Shown piece after piece: positions 36,837 to 45,101 of a stretch of 64,000 nt of DNA. Within the stretch, counting starts at the first letter, position 1; each line of letters opens with the position of its first letter. Below the pieces are notes generated by a model. It did no database searches, was not told where the DNA came from, and saw only the letters and a list, made by a program, of their open reading frames with translations. The DNA comes from Phycisphaeraceae bacterium (GTDB lineage Bacteria; Planctomycetota; Phycisphaerae; Phycisphaerales; SM1A02), in assembly GCA_019636735.1 (NCBI GenBank), contig JAHBWY010000004.1:186001-250000 (forward strand), read 5' to 3'. Position numbers and translations under genes: made by a program.

Positions 36837-38000
36837 TCAAGCGGCTTGGTGGTTGAGATAGACGCGTCCGGTGGTCCACTCCTCGTCGATCTCGGCAAGG
36901 ATCGCGGTGACGAGTCGGAGCAGGGATGCGTCGTTGGGAAAGAGACCGGCGACGCGGGTTCGTCGCTTGATCTCACGATTGAGACGTTCCTGGGCGTTGG
37001 TGGTGCGGAGTCGGCGGCGAAGATAGGGCGAGAGGGTGAAGACGGTCATCGATTCTGGCGCACTCGCCTCGAGCCACGCGGCGAGCTGGGGCGCCTCGAT
37101 CTTCCATCGTTCGACCATCGCGCGGAGGCGGCGGTCGGCCTCGTCGCGGTCGGCGGCGTTGAGGATGGTCTTGAGCTCCTGCGCGACCTCGTTGCGCTGA
37201 CCGATCTTCGGCACGTAGGCCATGGCGTTGCGCATCAGGTGGAACTGGCAGCGCTGCCAGGGGATTCCGGTGAGCACCGCCTCTCGTGCGGCGCGGAGTC
37301 CCTCGTGATCGTCGCTGACGACGAGGCGGACGCCGTGCATGCCGCGTTCAAGCAGCGAGCGGAGAAACGCGCGCCAGTGGACCTCGGCCTCGCTTCGGGC
37401 GACACTGACCCCGAGAATCGTGCGTCGGCCATCGGCGAGGACGCCGGTCGCGACGAGGACGGCGGTCGAGATCACGGTGCCGGCGTGTCGCACCTTCTCG
37501 TAGCGAGCATCGAGGATGAGATAGCGCACCTCACCGATCGGGCGCGTGCGCCAGGCCTCGAGTTCGTCGTCGAGCTCGGCGGTGGCACGGCTGACCTGGG
37601 CGCTCGAGATCTCGAGCCCGCAGAGTTCCTCGAGCACGGCGGTGACGCGTCGGGTCGAGACGCCCTGGACGTACATCTCGGCGAGGGCGCAGAGCAGGGC
37701 GCGTTCCGACCGCACGCCCCGCTCGAGCGCCGAGGGATAGAAGTCGATGCCGCGCGTCTTGGGCACCTGCACGGTGAGCGTGCCGACGCGGGTCTTGAGC
37801 GACTTGGGCTTGAAGCCGTTCGCGTGCCCGCGGCGTTCCGGGGTGCGTTCATGGGGACGGGCGCCGAGCACCTGCTCGCGCTCGGTGCGCATGGCGATGT
37901 TGAGCAGCGTGGAGAAGGCCTGCTGCATGCTGTCGGTGCCGTGTTCGGCGATGAGTGTCACGACGTCGTCGAGTTCGCTACGATCCGATCGGTGGGTCAT
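36837..38000 (-). CDS. IS256-family transposase of IS256-B
   Basis: A 387-residue mutator-type DDE transposase, distinct from that of IS256-A. The start at 38000 (MTHRSDRSELDD) has AAGGAG seven bases upstream. Catalytic Asp in YLILDARYEKVR, Asp in LVVSDDHEGL and Glu in NAQERLNREIKRR; the CQFHLMRN motif stands before the insertion helix. The N-terminal part has DSMQQAFSTLLNIAMRTERE, typical of end-binding helices. The gene is intact, although the element is split upstream of it by the IS3-type insertion, which leaves the ribosome site (45 bases upstream of the insertion) but separates the promoter region and right terminus. Confidence 0.92.
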   Translation of the reverse strand: MTHRSDRSELDDVVTLIAEHGTDSMQQAFSTLLNIAMRTEREQVLGARPHERTPERRGHANGFKPKSLKTRVGTLTVQVPKTRGIDFYPSALERGVRSERALLCALAEMYVQGVSTRRVTAVLEELCGLEISSAQVSRATAELDDELEAWRTRPIGEVRYLILDARYEKVRHAGTVISTAVLVATGVLADGRRTILGVSVARSEAEVHWRAFLRSLLERGMHGVRLVVSDDHEGLRAAREAVLTGIPWQRCQFHLMRNAMAYVPKIGQRNEVAQELKTILNAADRDEADRRLRAMVERWKIEAPQLAAWLEASAPESMTVFTLSPYLRRRLRTTNAQERLNREIKRRTRVAGLFPNDASLLRLVTAILAEIDEEWTTGRVYLNHQAA

Positions 38001-38324
38001 CTTCAAGCTCCTTGTGTTGCTAGACACCAAGAGCCAGATGACCCTGGCCTGCCCCCCAAAATCTGATCCATCGGCTATGAGAGTTCCGTCGGACCCCGGT
38101 CGGGTCCAGGAGACTCTCAAGGATGAAACGGACGAGACATACGCCGGAGCAGATCATCGTGAAGCTGCGTGAGGCAGACGCGATGCTGGCGGCCGGCAAG
38201 ACGATCGGGCAGGTCGTGCAGTCGCTGGGCGTGAGCGAGCAGACATTCCACCGCTGGCGGAACCAGTACGGCGGGATGAAGGTCGACGAGGCGCGGCGGC
38301 TGAAGGAGCTGGAGATCGAGAACG

Positions 38325-39532
38325 GGGACCTCTGAACAATCTCGATGAAGCCGGGCCTTTCAGATAACCGTGAGCCGCTCGGCCGCGAAGTGTTCCCGTG
38401 TTCGGCGATGATGCCGACCAGCGAGGATCACGATGGCACAGCGAGTCAACGCGGAGTTCGGTCTGGTCGACGGCATGACGGCGGACCTCGGAGGACCGAG
38501 GACGGCGAGGCTGCTCGACCGTCTCGACAAGTCGGTGTCGTGGAAGGAACTCGTTGCGCCGATCGCGAAGTTGCCGGAGTACCGCGAGAAGCGCGGCGTC
38601 GGCCGTCCGGCTTGGCAGCCGGAGACGATGCTTCGGGCCCTGCTTCTCGCGAAGTGGTTCAACCTGAGCGATCCGCAGCTCGAGGAGTGCCTGAAGGATC
38701 GCCTCTCGTTCCGTCGCTTCGTCGGGCTGAGCCTGACCGACGCGACGCCGGACGAGACGACCTTCGTGGTCTTCCGGCGCAGGCTTCGCGACGCGGGGCT
38801 CGATCGGACGATCTTCGACGCGACGCTGGCGCAGCTCGAGAAGCGCGGGCTGCTGGTAAAGGAAGGAACGCTGGTGGATGCAACGATCATCGAGCAGTCG
38901 CGCGGATCGCATCGGGACGACGGCACGAGCACGCGCGACCCGGAGGCGAGCTTCACGAAGAAGTCGGGCCAGACGCACTTCGGCTTCAAGGGTCACATCG
39001 CCGCGGACCGTTCGAGTCTGGTGACGGACTTCCGCTTCAGCGACGCGGCGCCGCACGACAGCAACTTCATCGACGAGCTGACGGAGGACGAGACGAGCAT
39101 GGTGGTTGCGGACACGGCGTACCGCAGCGAGGAGCGGGAGCGGAAGCTGCTCGCCCGCGGCGTGACGCCGGTGATCGCGTTCAAGCGGCAGCGTGGAGAG
39201 AAGGAGCTCGCGAAGGAGCTTCGCGTCTTCAACCGGATCGTGGCCTCGCTGCGTGCCGTGGTCGAGCATCCCTTTGCCTGGATGAAACGGACGGGCTACC
39301 GCCGAGTGCGGTATCGAGGCCTGCGACGGAACGCGTTCGACTTCGCGTTGCACCTGGTGGCCTACAACTGGAGACGGAGTTTGAGCCTCGCAAGGGCGTA
39401 GGCGAGGGCCCCGCACGGCCTCCCGAGTCGCTTCGAGCGGCCCGGTGGAGCCCGAGGCCGTCGTGTCATTACTCACTTGAGAGCCGATCAACCGCATACA
39501 TTGCCGTTCATGCTCATTTGTTCAGGTGTCCC
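38325..39532 (+). mobile_element. IS5-family element nested in orfA of the IS3-type element
   Basis: A 1208-bp element whose ends read GGGAC-n2-CTGAACAA inward on both sides. A 4-base duplication AACG flanks it (38321-38324 and 39533-39536). It contains one transposase gene on the plus strand. Confidence 0.88.
38433..39401 (+). CDS. IS5-family transposase
   Basis: A 322-residue DDE transposase with an apparently intact frame. GAGGA precedes the ATG. The N-terminal DUF772-type domain is visible (RGVGRPAWQPETMLRALLLA, LEECLKDRLSFRRFVGLSL). Catalytic residues are the Asp in GTLVDATIIEQS, the Asp in MVVADTAYRS and the Glu in VEHPFAWMKRT, with the R and K of the family's second region (AYRSEERE, FAWMKRTGYRR). 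A HFGFKGHIAAD segment precedes the second Asp, as in the IS5/IS1031 type. The gene fills most of the element, so the element is probably autonomous. Confidence 0.92.
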   Translation: MAQRVNAEFGLVDGMTADLGGPRTARLLDRLDKSVSWKELVAPIAKLPEYREKRGVGRPAWQPETMLRALLLAKWFNLSDPQLEECLKDRLSFRRFVGLSLTDATPDETTFVVFRRRLRDAGLDRTIFDATLAQLEKRGLLVKEGTLVDATIIEQSRGSHRDDGTSTRDPEASFTKKSGQTHFGFKGHIAADRSSLVTDFRFSDAAPHDSNFIDELTEDETSMVVADTAYRSEERERKLLARGVTPVIAFKRQRGEKELAKELRVFNRIVASLRAVVEHPFAWMKRTGYRRVRYRGLRRNAFDFALHLVAYNWRRSLSLARA

Positions 39533-39642
39533 AACGGTCGGTTGAAGAAGCTCGTGGCCGAGCAGGCGATCGACATCTCGATCCTGAAGGAGGCCAACGA
39601 CTATCTGGGAAAACCGCATCGCCCGCGCGGCGGAGGTGCGTC

Positions 39643-40521
39643 GTGACGCACGTGCGGGCGAGGCTGGAGCAGCCGGAGCGCCGTGTCTGTCGGGTGTTGG
39701 GTCAGGCGCGCTCGACGCAGCGCTACCGTGCGCTTGCGCGGGATGGCGATGAGGCGCTCGTGCGCCGCATCCACGAGCTCGTGCGACATCATCCCCGGCG
39801 GGGATACCGGCTGATCTGGGGCATGCTTCGACTGGAGGGCTGGCGCGTCAACTGCAAGCGGATCGAGCGCCTCTGGCGTCAGGAAGGCCTGAAAGTGCCT
39901 GCGAAACAGCACAAGCGCACGCGTCTGGGTCAGAGCGACAATGGAATCGTGCGTCATCGGTCGTTACGGGTGAACCACATCTGGTGCGTGGATTTCATCC
40001 ACGATCGGGATGACCGTGGTCGGGCATTGAAGTGGCTGAGCGTGGTGGACGAGTTCACGCGCGAGTGCGTTGCGCTGGAGGTGCGCCGGTCGATGACGGC
40101 GGCGGGCGTGGCCGAGGTTCTGATTGACCTGTTCACCACGCGCGGCGTGCCGGGTCACATCCGCAGCGACAACGGTCCGGAGTTCATTGCCGCGACGATC
40201 CGTCGCTTGGCGGACCTGACGGGGACGGAGACCCTGTACATTGCACCCGGCAGTCCGTGGGAGAACGGCTACGCAGAGAGCTTCCATTCGTGTCTTCGCG
40301 ACGAACTGCTCAACGCGGAGGTGTTCACCGACGTGGCGGACGCGCGTTCGCAGGCGTCGTCATGGCGCGAGGAGTACAACCATCAAAGGCCGCACTCGTC
40401 GCTGGGGTACGTACCCCCGGCGAAGTTCGCCGCGGGGCTGGCCGGTCCGGAGGGAGGGGCGCAGCCCCGACCGGAGGACCGGCCAGCCCCGCGAATCATC
40501 GGACAGCACCAACTCTCATAG
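39643..40521 (+). CDS. IS3-family OrfB transposase (integrase core)
   Basis: A 292-residue DDE transposase with a GTG start overlapping the orfA stop by four bases (GTGA) and a GGAGG ribosome site six bases upstream. An HTH_21-type region (HELVRHHPRRGYRLIWGMLR) is followed by the rve integrase core: first Asp in HIWCVDFIHDRD, second Asp in IRSDNGPEFIA, Glu in ENGYAESFHSCLRDELLN. The end EYNHQRPHSSLGYVPP is diagnostic for IS3 OrfB. Overlapping start/stop instead of a slippery frameshift site, plus the 4-base target duplication, fits the IS407 group. The protein itself is intact but its OrfA partner is not. Confidence 0.93.
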   Translation: MTHVRARLEQPERRVCRVLGQARSTQRYRALARDGDEALVRRIHELVRHHPRRGYRLIWGMLRLEGWRVNCKRIERLWRQEGLKVPAKQHKRTRLGQSDNGIVRHRSLRVNHIWCVDFIHDRDDRGRALKWLSVVDEFTRECVALEVRRSMTAAGVAEVLIDLFTTRGVPGHIRSDNGPEFIAATIRRLADLTGTETLYIAPGSPWENGYAESFHSCLRDELLNAEVFTDVADARSQASSWREEYNHQRPHSSLGYVPPAKFAAGLAGPEGGAQPRPEDRPAPRIIGQHQLS

Positions 40522-40630
40522 GCCCTGGTACAGAATTTTGGGGCAGGCCAACCCGCCCTTTCACGATTCTTCAACCGGCCTCGCTCCGTCACACGCTCGC
40601 GGCCGATTTACAGACGAAACGGTACACGCC

Positions 40631-41068
40631 CGCGCTCACCCGCGATCCCCACAGCGCCTCCGTGATGTCCTCCACCCGACGCATGCTCACGCCCGCCAGG
40701 TACATCTCCACCAGCGCCTCCTCCACCGAGCTCTCCCGACGACGATACCGCTCGATGATCATCGACTCGAGCGGCAGCTTTCGAAGCCGCGGAACCTTGA
40801 GCTTCACCGAGCCCGCCTTCGTCTCCAGCGTCCGCTCGTAGCTCCCCGCTCGCGTGTCCAGACGATCCGGCGAACGCTCGTACCGACCAGCCCCGCACGC
40901 CTGGTCCGCCTCCACCTCCAGCATCGCGTTCAGAGTCTGCTCGACCGTCGAACGCACCATCTCGTCCAGATGGCTTCGCACCTTCTCCGCGTCCACCGTC
41001 ACCGCCGCTTTCAACGACTCCGTCGCGCACTCCGCGACTTCCGTCGATCCGCTCGCTACGCTGTCCAT
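40631..41068 (-). pseudogene. N-terminal fragment of the IS256-A transposase
   Basis: The first 146 codons of the transposase remain, from MDSVASGS to about EALWGSRVSA. The frame then runs on for 14 unrelated codons to a stop at 40589. The catalytic domain is missing, so the product would be an inactive end-binding fragment at most. The ribosome site is preserved. Confidence 0.9.
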
Positions 41069-41163
41069 GCAGCTCTCCTCTGGAAAGGGGTTGTTCCAAC
41101 ACACCAACACCTTCCAGCGCGGGAGCTGCTTTTTCAAATCTGCGCAATCTTCCGAACCTTACC
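40631..41163 (-). mobile_element. Truncated right end of IS256-A
   Basis: 533 bp match 26632-27164 of the complete copy almost perfectly (two base differences noticed), including the terminal repeat. Identity stops at 40631 on the inner side and at 41163 on the outer side, where TCCATTGC follows. Confidence 0.92.
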
Positions 41164-41171
41164 TCCATTGC
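41164..41171. repeat. Target site duplication, right edge of the mobile island
   Basis: TCCATTGC, identical to 25696-25703, directly outside the IS256-A remnant. Confidence 0.8.
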
Positions 41172-41224
41172 TCATGCAGCGGATCGAATGCACCAGAGGT
41201 CGGCGTTCACCCAGCCCATGACAA

Positions 41225-41256
41225 CGCGGCCCGCCCACTTTGGCGGACGGGCCGCG
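41225..41256 (-). terminator. Stem-loop after the deiminase-like gene
   Basis: A perfect 9-bp stem (CGCGGCCCG at 41225-41233 with CGGGCCGCG at 41248-41256) lies about 25 bases past the stop of the minus-strand gene ending at 41280. It is GC-rich with only a weak T run (GTTGTC). Confidence 0.55.
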
Positions 41257-41279
41257 CGTCGGTTCATGGGCCTGTGACC

Positions 41280-43508
41280 TCAGTTCAGGCAGATGCCCCA
41301 AGCCCCAAGGAGGATCGCCAGATCGGCACCGTTCACCGTGCCGTCGCCATTCAGATCCGCGGTTCCGCTGCCGCCCCACTGGCCGAGCAGGATGGCGAGG
41401 TCGGCGCCATCGGTGACACCATTGCCATCAAGGTCAGTGATGCATCCGGAGATCATCTTGACATGCACTGCGGTGTAGTCATGGAAGGTGCGATCCGTGG
41501 TCCGCTGCGCGCGGACGAGGTAGCGCACCACGCCGTCCGGCCCGACGAAGTTGCCGATGTTCTCACGGATGTAGGCGTTGAGCACACCGTCACTGTTCCC
41601 GGCGAAGCTGTCGGCAAAGCGATTCTGCCCGACCAGATTGCCTCCATCACCCCAGTTGTTCTTGGAGTAATCCCAGACATAGAGCTCAACCTGGGTGCAG
41701 CGATCGGCGTAGCCCTCCCAGAGAATCCGCAGTTCATCGATCTGCTGCGGGTGCTCCTGGATGGCGAAGCGGAAGACATGGGTCGACCGATTCCCGGTGC
41801 TGATCGTGGGAGACTGGAAGCGATTGGGATCAGTGTTGCCGCCGTTGGCATCGGACGCCGCCAACGCGGCGTAGTTCGCCGTCGTGAGGCCAAGCGTGAC
41901 TGGCAGAAGGTTGCCGTTGATGGTCGGGCTCCAGTTACTGGTCTGGTGACCCGTGGCAAAGTGCTGCGAGCCTGCACCGCTCCCGAAGTTGTAGACCTTC
42001 AGCGTGCCCGGGGCGTGGCGATATGGCTTGCTCACAGCGGCGACGGTCGCACCACCGACGCTTCGGACCACGACCTGCACGCGGGCGAACTGGCTGTTGC
42101 CAGCCGGAACAGTCCACTCGAACGACCCGCTGTCAGGGAGACCGCTGGCGATGGTGCTCCAGGTGACACCGTTGTCGAGGGAGTAGAGGAGGTCCACATC
42201 GGCGAGCGCCCGATTGTTCGTGTCCGTCGCATTCCAGCGAATCGTCTCGGTGGTTCCTGAGAGCCACACCTCGCCGCCCGCCGGAGCGATGACATGCGCC
42301 GACGGCATCGAGTCGACATACCTCGGGACCTGCTTCACGATGCAGTGGATGGCGCCCGACGCACCGATGATGCTGCTGCACTGAATCGGGATGATCTCGA
42401 CGCCCGGACCGGCCGCTGCCTGCCACTTCGCCATCGCATCGGCATCGCGCGTGTTGTAGGCAGAGTTCCCGCCCGGAACGATCGCCGTTCCATAGACGGG
42501 AACGAAGATCCGGTTGTTCACCCGGAAGGCATTCGCGTAGGTGAAGTGCGTGCCGCCCGCGTTCCACGCCTGAGGTCGATGCACGGTGAACCCGAGGTTC
42601 TGCATGTAGGTGACCGCGTTGTTCGTGATGTTGATCGCGCTCGCGTTCGAGCCGGGGATGAACTGCGAGATGATCACATTCTGCTCATCGACGATGTACA
42701 TCCACATGTCGATGTGCCCCGTGCCGTCAACGGTGGTGGGGAGCTGCGGCAGAACATGCAGCGTGTCGACACCTTGGAATCGGCCGTAGAACTCCTTGAT
42801 CAAGTCGAGATTGAAGCCCTGACTCGCGGGATTGTCGAGGTTGATCAGGGCCGTCACGAAGGCCTCGCGGTTCGGGCCCATCATGAAGTTGCCGCCGGAG
42901 TAATAGAGCCCGATGTCATAGGTCGGCACGATGAAGTTGTCTCGGCCGACCAGGGTGGGAATGAAGTTGTCGAACTTCCGTTGCGGGTAGTAGTGGCTGT
43001 CGACGATGGCCTTGGTGCCCTCCTGCCAGATGAAGTGCGGGCCATAGTCGCGCATCCAGATCGAGTCGGTCGGCTGGATGATGAAGACGACCTTGCTGAG
43101 GTCGGCTCCATCCGAGGCAAACGCTGCCGCTGCGGAGTTCGCCACCGCCTGACTCGCAACAACCACATACGCGATGTCATCGTGGGCCGGGTCTTGGGTG
43201 AGCGCCTTGACGCACGCCCGCACCACGCTCGGCCACGCCCCGGTGCTATACCTGAAAATGACTCCTCGCACCGGGTCGTACTCGGGCGGAGAGACGATCA
43301 GTCCGGTGTCAGGAGCAGCCGCGATACCGGTTGAGATCGCATACGGGATCAAGCTCTGATTGGGATCGAATGGGGTGCCGCCCTCGCGAACACGCGTCAG
43401 AGGCGGATCGGCTTCCTTGAAGGTCCGCCCATCGTCGGCGTGTGAAGTGAGGCTCAGTGAGACGAATGCGCTGCCCAACAGCGCCACGACTGCTCTGGAT
43501 GGATGCAT
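41280..43508 (-). CDS. Secreted peptidylarginine/agmatine deiminase-like protein with dockerin-like tail
   Basis: A 742-residue exported enzyme; CAGGAG lies five bases before the ATG, and a signal peptide ends at SLTSHA (residue 26). Residues of about 60-410 are a PAD_porph (PF04371) domain: Asp154 in WMRDYGPH, GGNFMMG, His265 and Asp267 in TGHIDMW, and catalytic Cys389 in GAIHCIVKQVPR. This family deiminates arginine-type guanidinium groups. A Kre9-like/FN3-like domain (VIAPAGGEVWLSGTTETIRW) and a jelly-roll domain follow, then the two-loop tail (DLDGNGVTDGADLAILLGQW, DLNGDGTVNGADLAILLGAW). Agmatine deiminases are cytoplasmic; export and the surface-type domains favour a protein substrate, as for Porphyromonas PPAD, but this is inference. 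Confidence 0.85.
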   Translation of the reverse strand: MHPSRAVVALLGSAFVSLSLTSHADDGRTFKEADPPLTRVREGGTPFDPNQSLIPYAISTGIAAAPDTGLIVSPPEYDPVRGVIFRYSTGAWPSVVRACVKALTQDPAHDDIAYVVVASQAVANSAAAAFASDGADLSKVVFIIQPTDSIWMRDYGPHFIWQEGTKAIVDSHYYPQRKFDNFIPTLVGRDNFIVPTYDIGLYYSGGNFMMGPNREAFVTALINLDNPASQGFNLDLIKEFYGRFQGVDTLHVLPQLPTTVDGTGHIDMWMYIVDEQNVIISQFIPGSNASAINITNNAVTYMQNLGFTVHRPQAWNAGGTHFTYANAFRVNNRIFVPVYGTAIVPGGNSAYNTRDADAMAKWQAAAGPGVEIIPIQCSSIIGASGAIHCIVKQVPRYVDSMPSAHVIAPAGGEVWLSGTTETIRWNATDTNNRALADVDLLYSLDNGVTWSTIASGLPDSGSFEWTVPAGNSQFARVQVVVRSVGGATVAAVSKPYRHAPGTLKVYNFGSGAGSQHFATGHQTSNWSPTINGNLLPVTLGLTTANYAALAASDANGGNTDPNRFQSPTISTGNRSTHVFRFAIQEHPQQIDELRILWEGYADRCTQVELYVWDYSKNNWGDGGNLVGQNRFADSFAGNSDGVLNAYIRENIGNFVGPDGVVRYLVRAQRTTDRTFHDYTAVHVKMISGCITDLDGNGVTDGADLAILLGQWGGSGTADLNGDGTVNGADLAILLGAWGICLN

Positions 43509-43784
43509 CGATACTCCTGCGGAGAACTTCGACAAAGGAAAGGACATGGACCCCGGATCGTCCGGACCGCGGCCACGCACCAACGGTCTCTCCTGACTGC
43601 CGATCAGGAGAGGCAAAACCGTGTAGGTGCGTTATTCGCCGTTGTTGTTCGGACCGATGCGACTTTCGCAGCCCTTCGCGCTCAATCGCGCCCGAGCGAG
43701 GGCCGAGAAGTGCCTGCGCTGCAAGAGACCTTGACCGCGAACGAGAGCAGACTGCGTGAGTTTTCGTCCTGATCGCTGAAGGCC

Positions 43785-45101
43785 TCAGGAAATCGAGCGC
43801 TGAATCGCCTCGAGCGTGCGATCGATCTCAGCCTCGGTGTTGTAGTGCACGGCGCTGATCCGGATCACGCCCTCTGACGGATCGATGCCAAGCGCCTCGC
43901 AGAGCCTGTGCGAGTACATGTGACCGTTGCGAATAGCCACTCCAAGAGCGTGGACCTTGGCGACCACCTCCGAGCTGCGCTGCTGTGAGTGACGCAAGCT
44001 GACCGTCGGCACGCGCTCGCGCCCTGCGCCGCTCGGTCCGACGATCTCGATGCCGGCCATCGACTCGAGTCCGGACATCAGGCGCTCGGTGAGAGGCGCT
44101 TCGAGGTCCATCGTCGCCTGCATCGCGCGCTCGATCGTGGGTCGATCAAGAACGGGAGAGGTCATCGTCGAGAGCGTGTCGGCCCAGTCCGATGGTGCCG
44201 CGGCCTTCGGAGGCGCAGGACGCGCGCCTGTTGAACCTGCCAGAAAGGCGAGATAGGGCCTCAATCCGAGGACCCCGGCGCAGCTCTCGTGGGGCACACC
44301 GCCCAGTTCGAACTTGGCAGGAACCGTGCTCTTTGGAATGAAGAAGTGGCCGGGGCCGGTCAACTCATCGATCGCCTCGTGGCGCCCGAAGAGGGTCGCC
44401 ATGTGTGGACCGAAGACCTTGTAGTTCGAGAAGACATACCAGTCGCACCCCCACGCCGAGACATCGATCGCGCGGTGTGGAGCGAAGGCCACTCCGTCGA
44501 CGATCGTTCGTGCGCCCACGGCCTTCGCACGGCGGGCGACTTCGGCGATGTCCACCACACCGCCGAGCAGGTTCGAGACATGGTGCACGCAGACGAGGCG
44601 CGTGCGCCGCGACAGGAGCGTGTCCAGCGCATCGAGCGGTGCGCCGTTGGCGGCACCCTGGCAGCGCCACCAGCGGATGATGGCACCCGAGGATTCGAGG
44701 GCCACCCACGGCGCAATGTTGGCTTCATGTCCCGCTTCCGCAACCACGATCTCATCACCCGGCCTGATCATCGGCCGCCAGCACTCACCGAGCATTCGCA
44801 AGAGAGCGCTGCTTGAGGGCCCCATGATGGCCCGTCCCGCAGTCCCCGCGTTGACGAAGAGCTCCATGAAACGATGGGCGTCATCGACAATGCCCGAAGC
44901 GAGATTGGACTCGCGATATCCGGCACCGGGCTGGACATAGCAGGCGTGCATGTAGGCGCGAATCGCTTCGATCACACTCGCGGGCGCCTGCGCGCCACCG
45001 GCGTTCTCGAGGAACGCCATCCGACCTGCGAGCGATGGAAATCGAGCTCGCACCTCGTCTCGATCGGGAACGGTCGCGGATTGAGCAACGAGAGGTGTCA
45101 T
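43785..45101 (-). CDS. Cysteine-desulfurase-like class V aminotransferase (VC1184 type)
   Basis: A 438-residue PLP enzyme. The beginning VRARFPSLAGRMAFLENAGGAQAPASVIEA and the end SHRLCEALGIDPSEGVIRISAVHYNTEAEIDR are those of the VC1184 branch of cysteine-desulfurase-like proteins. The PLP lysine is Lys228 in SNYKVFGPHMA; other cofactor contacts are GPSSSALLRMLGE and VCVHHVSNLLGGVVDI. The catalytic Cys loop of true desulfurases is not evident, so sulfur transfer is not certain. The start overlaps the stop of the upstream beta-propeller-like gene by four bases (ATGA), so both are made together. Substrate unknown. Confidence 0.82.
   Translation of the reverse strand: MTPLVAQSATVPDRDEVRARFPSLAGRMAFLENAGGAQAPASVIEAIRAYMHACYVQPGAGYRESNLASGIVDDAHRFMELFVNAGTAGRAIMGPSSSALLRMLGECWRPMIRPGDEIVVAEAGHEANIAPWVALESSGAIIRWWRCQGAANGAPLDALDTLLSRRTRLVCVHHVSNLLGGVVDIAEVARRAKAVGARTIVDGVAFAPHRAIDVSAWGCDWYVFSNYKVFGPHMATLFGRHEAIDELTGPGHFFIPKSTVPAKFELGGVPHESCAGVLGLRPYLAFLAGSTGARPAPPKAAAPSDWADTLSTMTSPVLDRPTIERAMQATMDLEAPLTERLMSGLESMAGIEIVGPSGAGRERVPTVSLRHSQQRSSEVVAKVHALGVAIRNGHMYSHRLCEALGIDPSEGVIRISAVHYNTEAEIDRTLEAIQRSIS

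Larger units (their letters stand above)
38123..39646 (+). pseudogene. IS3-family OrfA, split by the IS5-type insertion
   Basis: The N-terminal part (38123-38324, MKRTRHTPEQIIVKLREADA onward) is a helix-turn-helix OrfA. The frame is broken after KELEIEN by the IS5-type element. The C-terminal part resumes at 39537 as RLKKLVAEQAIDISILKEAN and ends at 39646. Joining 38324 to 39537 restores an unbroken reading frame of 103 residues with the leucine-rich dimer helix intact. As it stands, the first part runs into a stop two codons inside the insertion. Confidence 0.9.
38045..40550 (+). mobile_element. IS3-family element (IS407-like) carrying a nested IS5-type element
   Basis: Terminal inverted repeats of about 40 bp (38045-38085 and 40511-40550) begin TGGCCTGCCCC and include TATGAGAGTT. 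The 4-base duplication ACCC lies outside both ends (38041-38044 and 40551-40554). Without the nested element it is about 1294 bp with orfA and orfB, as expected for this group. Confidence 0.9.
36762..40615 (-). mobile_element. Second IS256-family element (IS256-B), interrupted by an IS3-type element
   Basis: The ends share GTCTGTAAAT-GG-CG read inward (left from 36762, right from 40615). Removing the IS3-type insertion (38045-40550) plus one target copy leaves about 1345 bp, a normal size for the family. No target duplication is visible: the outer 8 bases are AACACCGT on the left and GAAACGGT on the right. The right end lies 15 bases from the broken edge of the IS256-A remnant, so this insertion or a later deletion probably removed the rest of that copy. 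Confidence 0.75.
25704..41163. mobile_element. Composite transposon-like island bounded by IS256-A copies
   Basis: A segment of 15,460 bp has a complete IS256-A on the left (25704-27164) and a 533-bp remnant of the same element, in the same orientation, on the right (40631-41163). The outer ends are the two correct terminal repeats and are flanked by matching TCCATTGC repeats. Neither inner end has a matching duplication. The interior holds a giant RHS gene, a coupled small gene, IS256-B, an IS3-family and an IS5-family element. The simplest reading is that the whole unit moved in once, with later insertions and a deletion trimming the right copy. A second route is recombination between a single resident IS and an incoming circle carrying another copy. 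Confidence 0.75.

Noticed and set aside
38345..39646. A 433-codon frame that looks like one long protein ending in KLVAEQAIDISILKE
   Set aside because: It joins an out-of-frame reading of the IS5-type element to the C-terminal piece of the disrupted OrfA; it is an artefact of the insertion.
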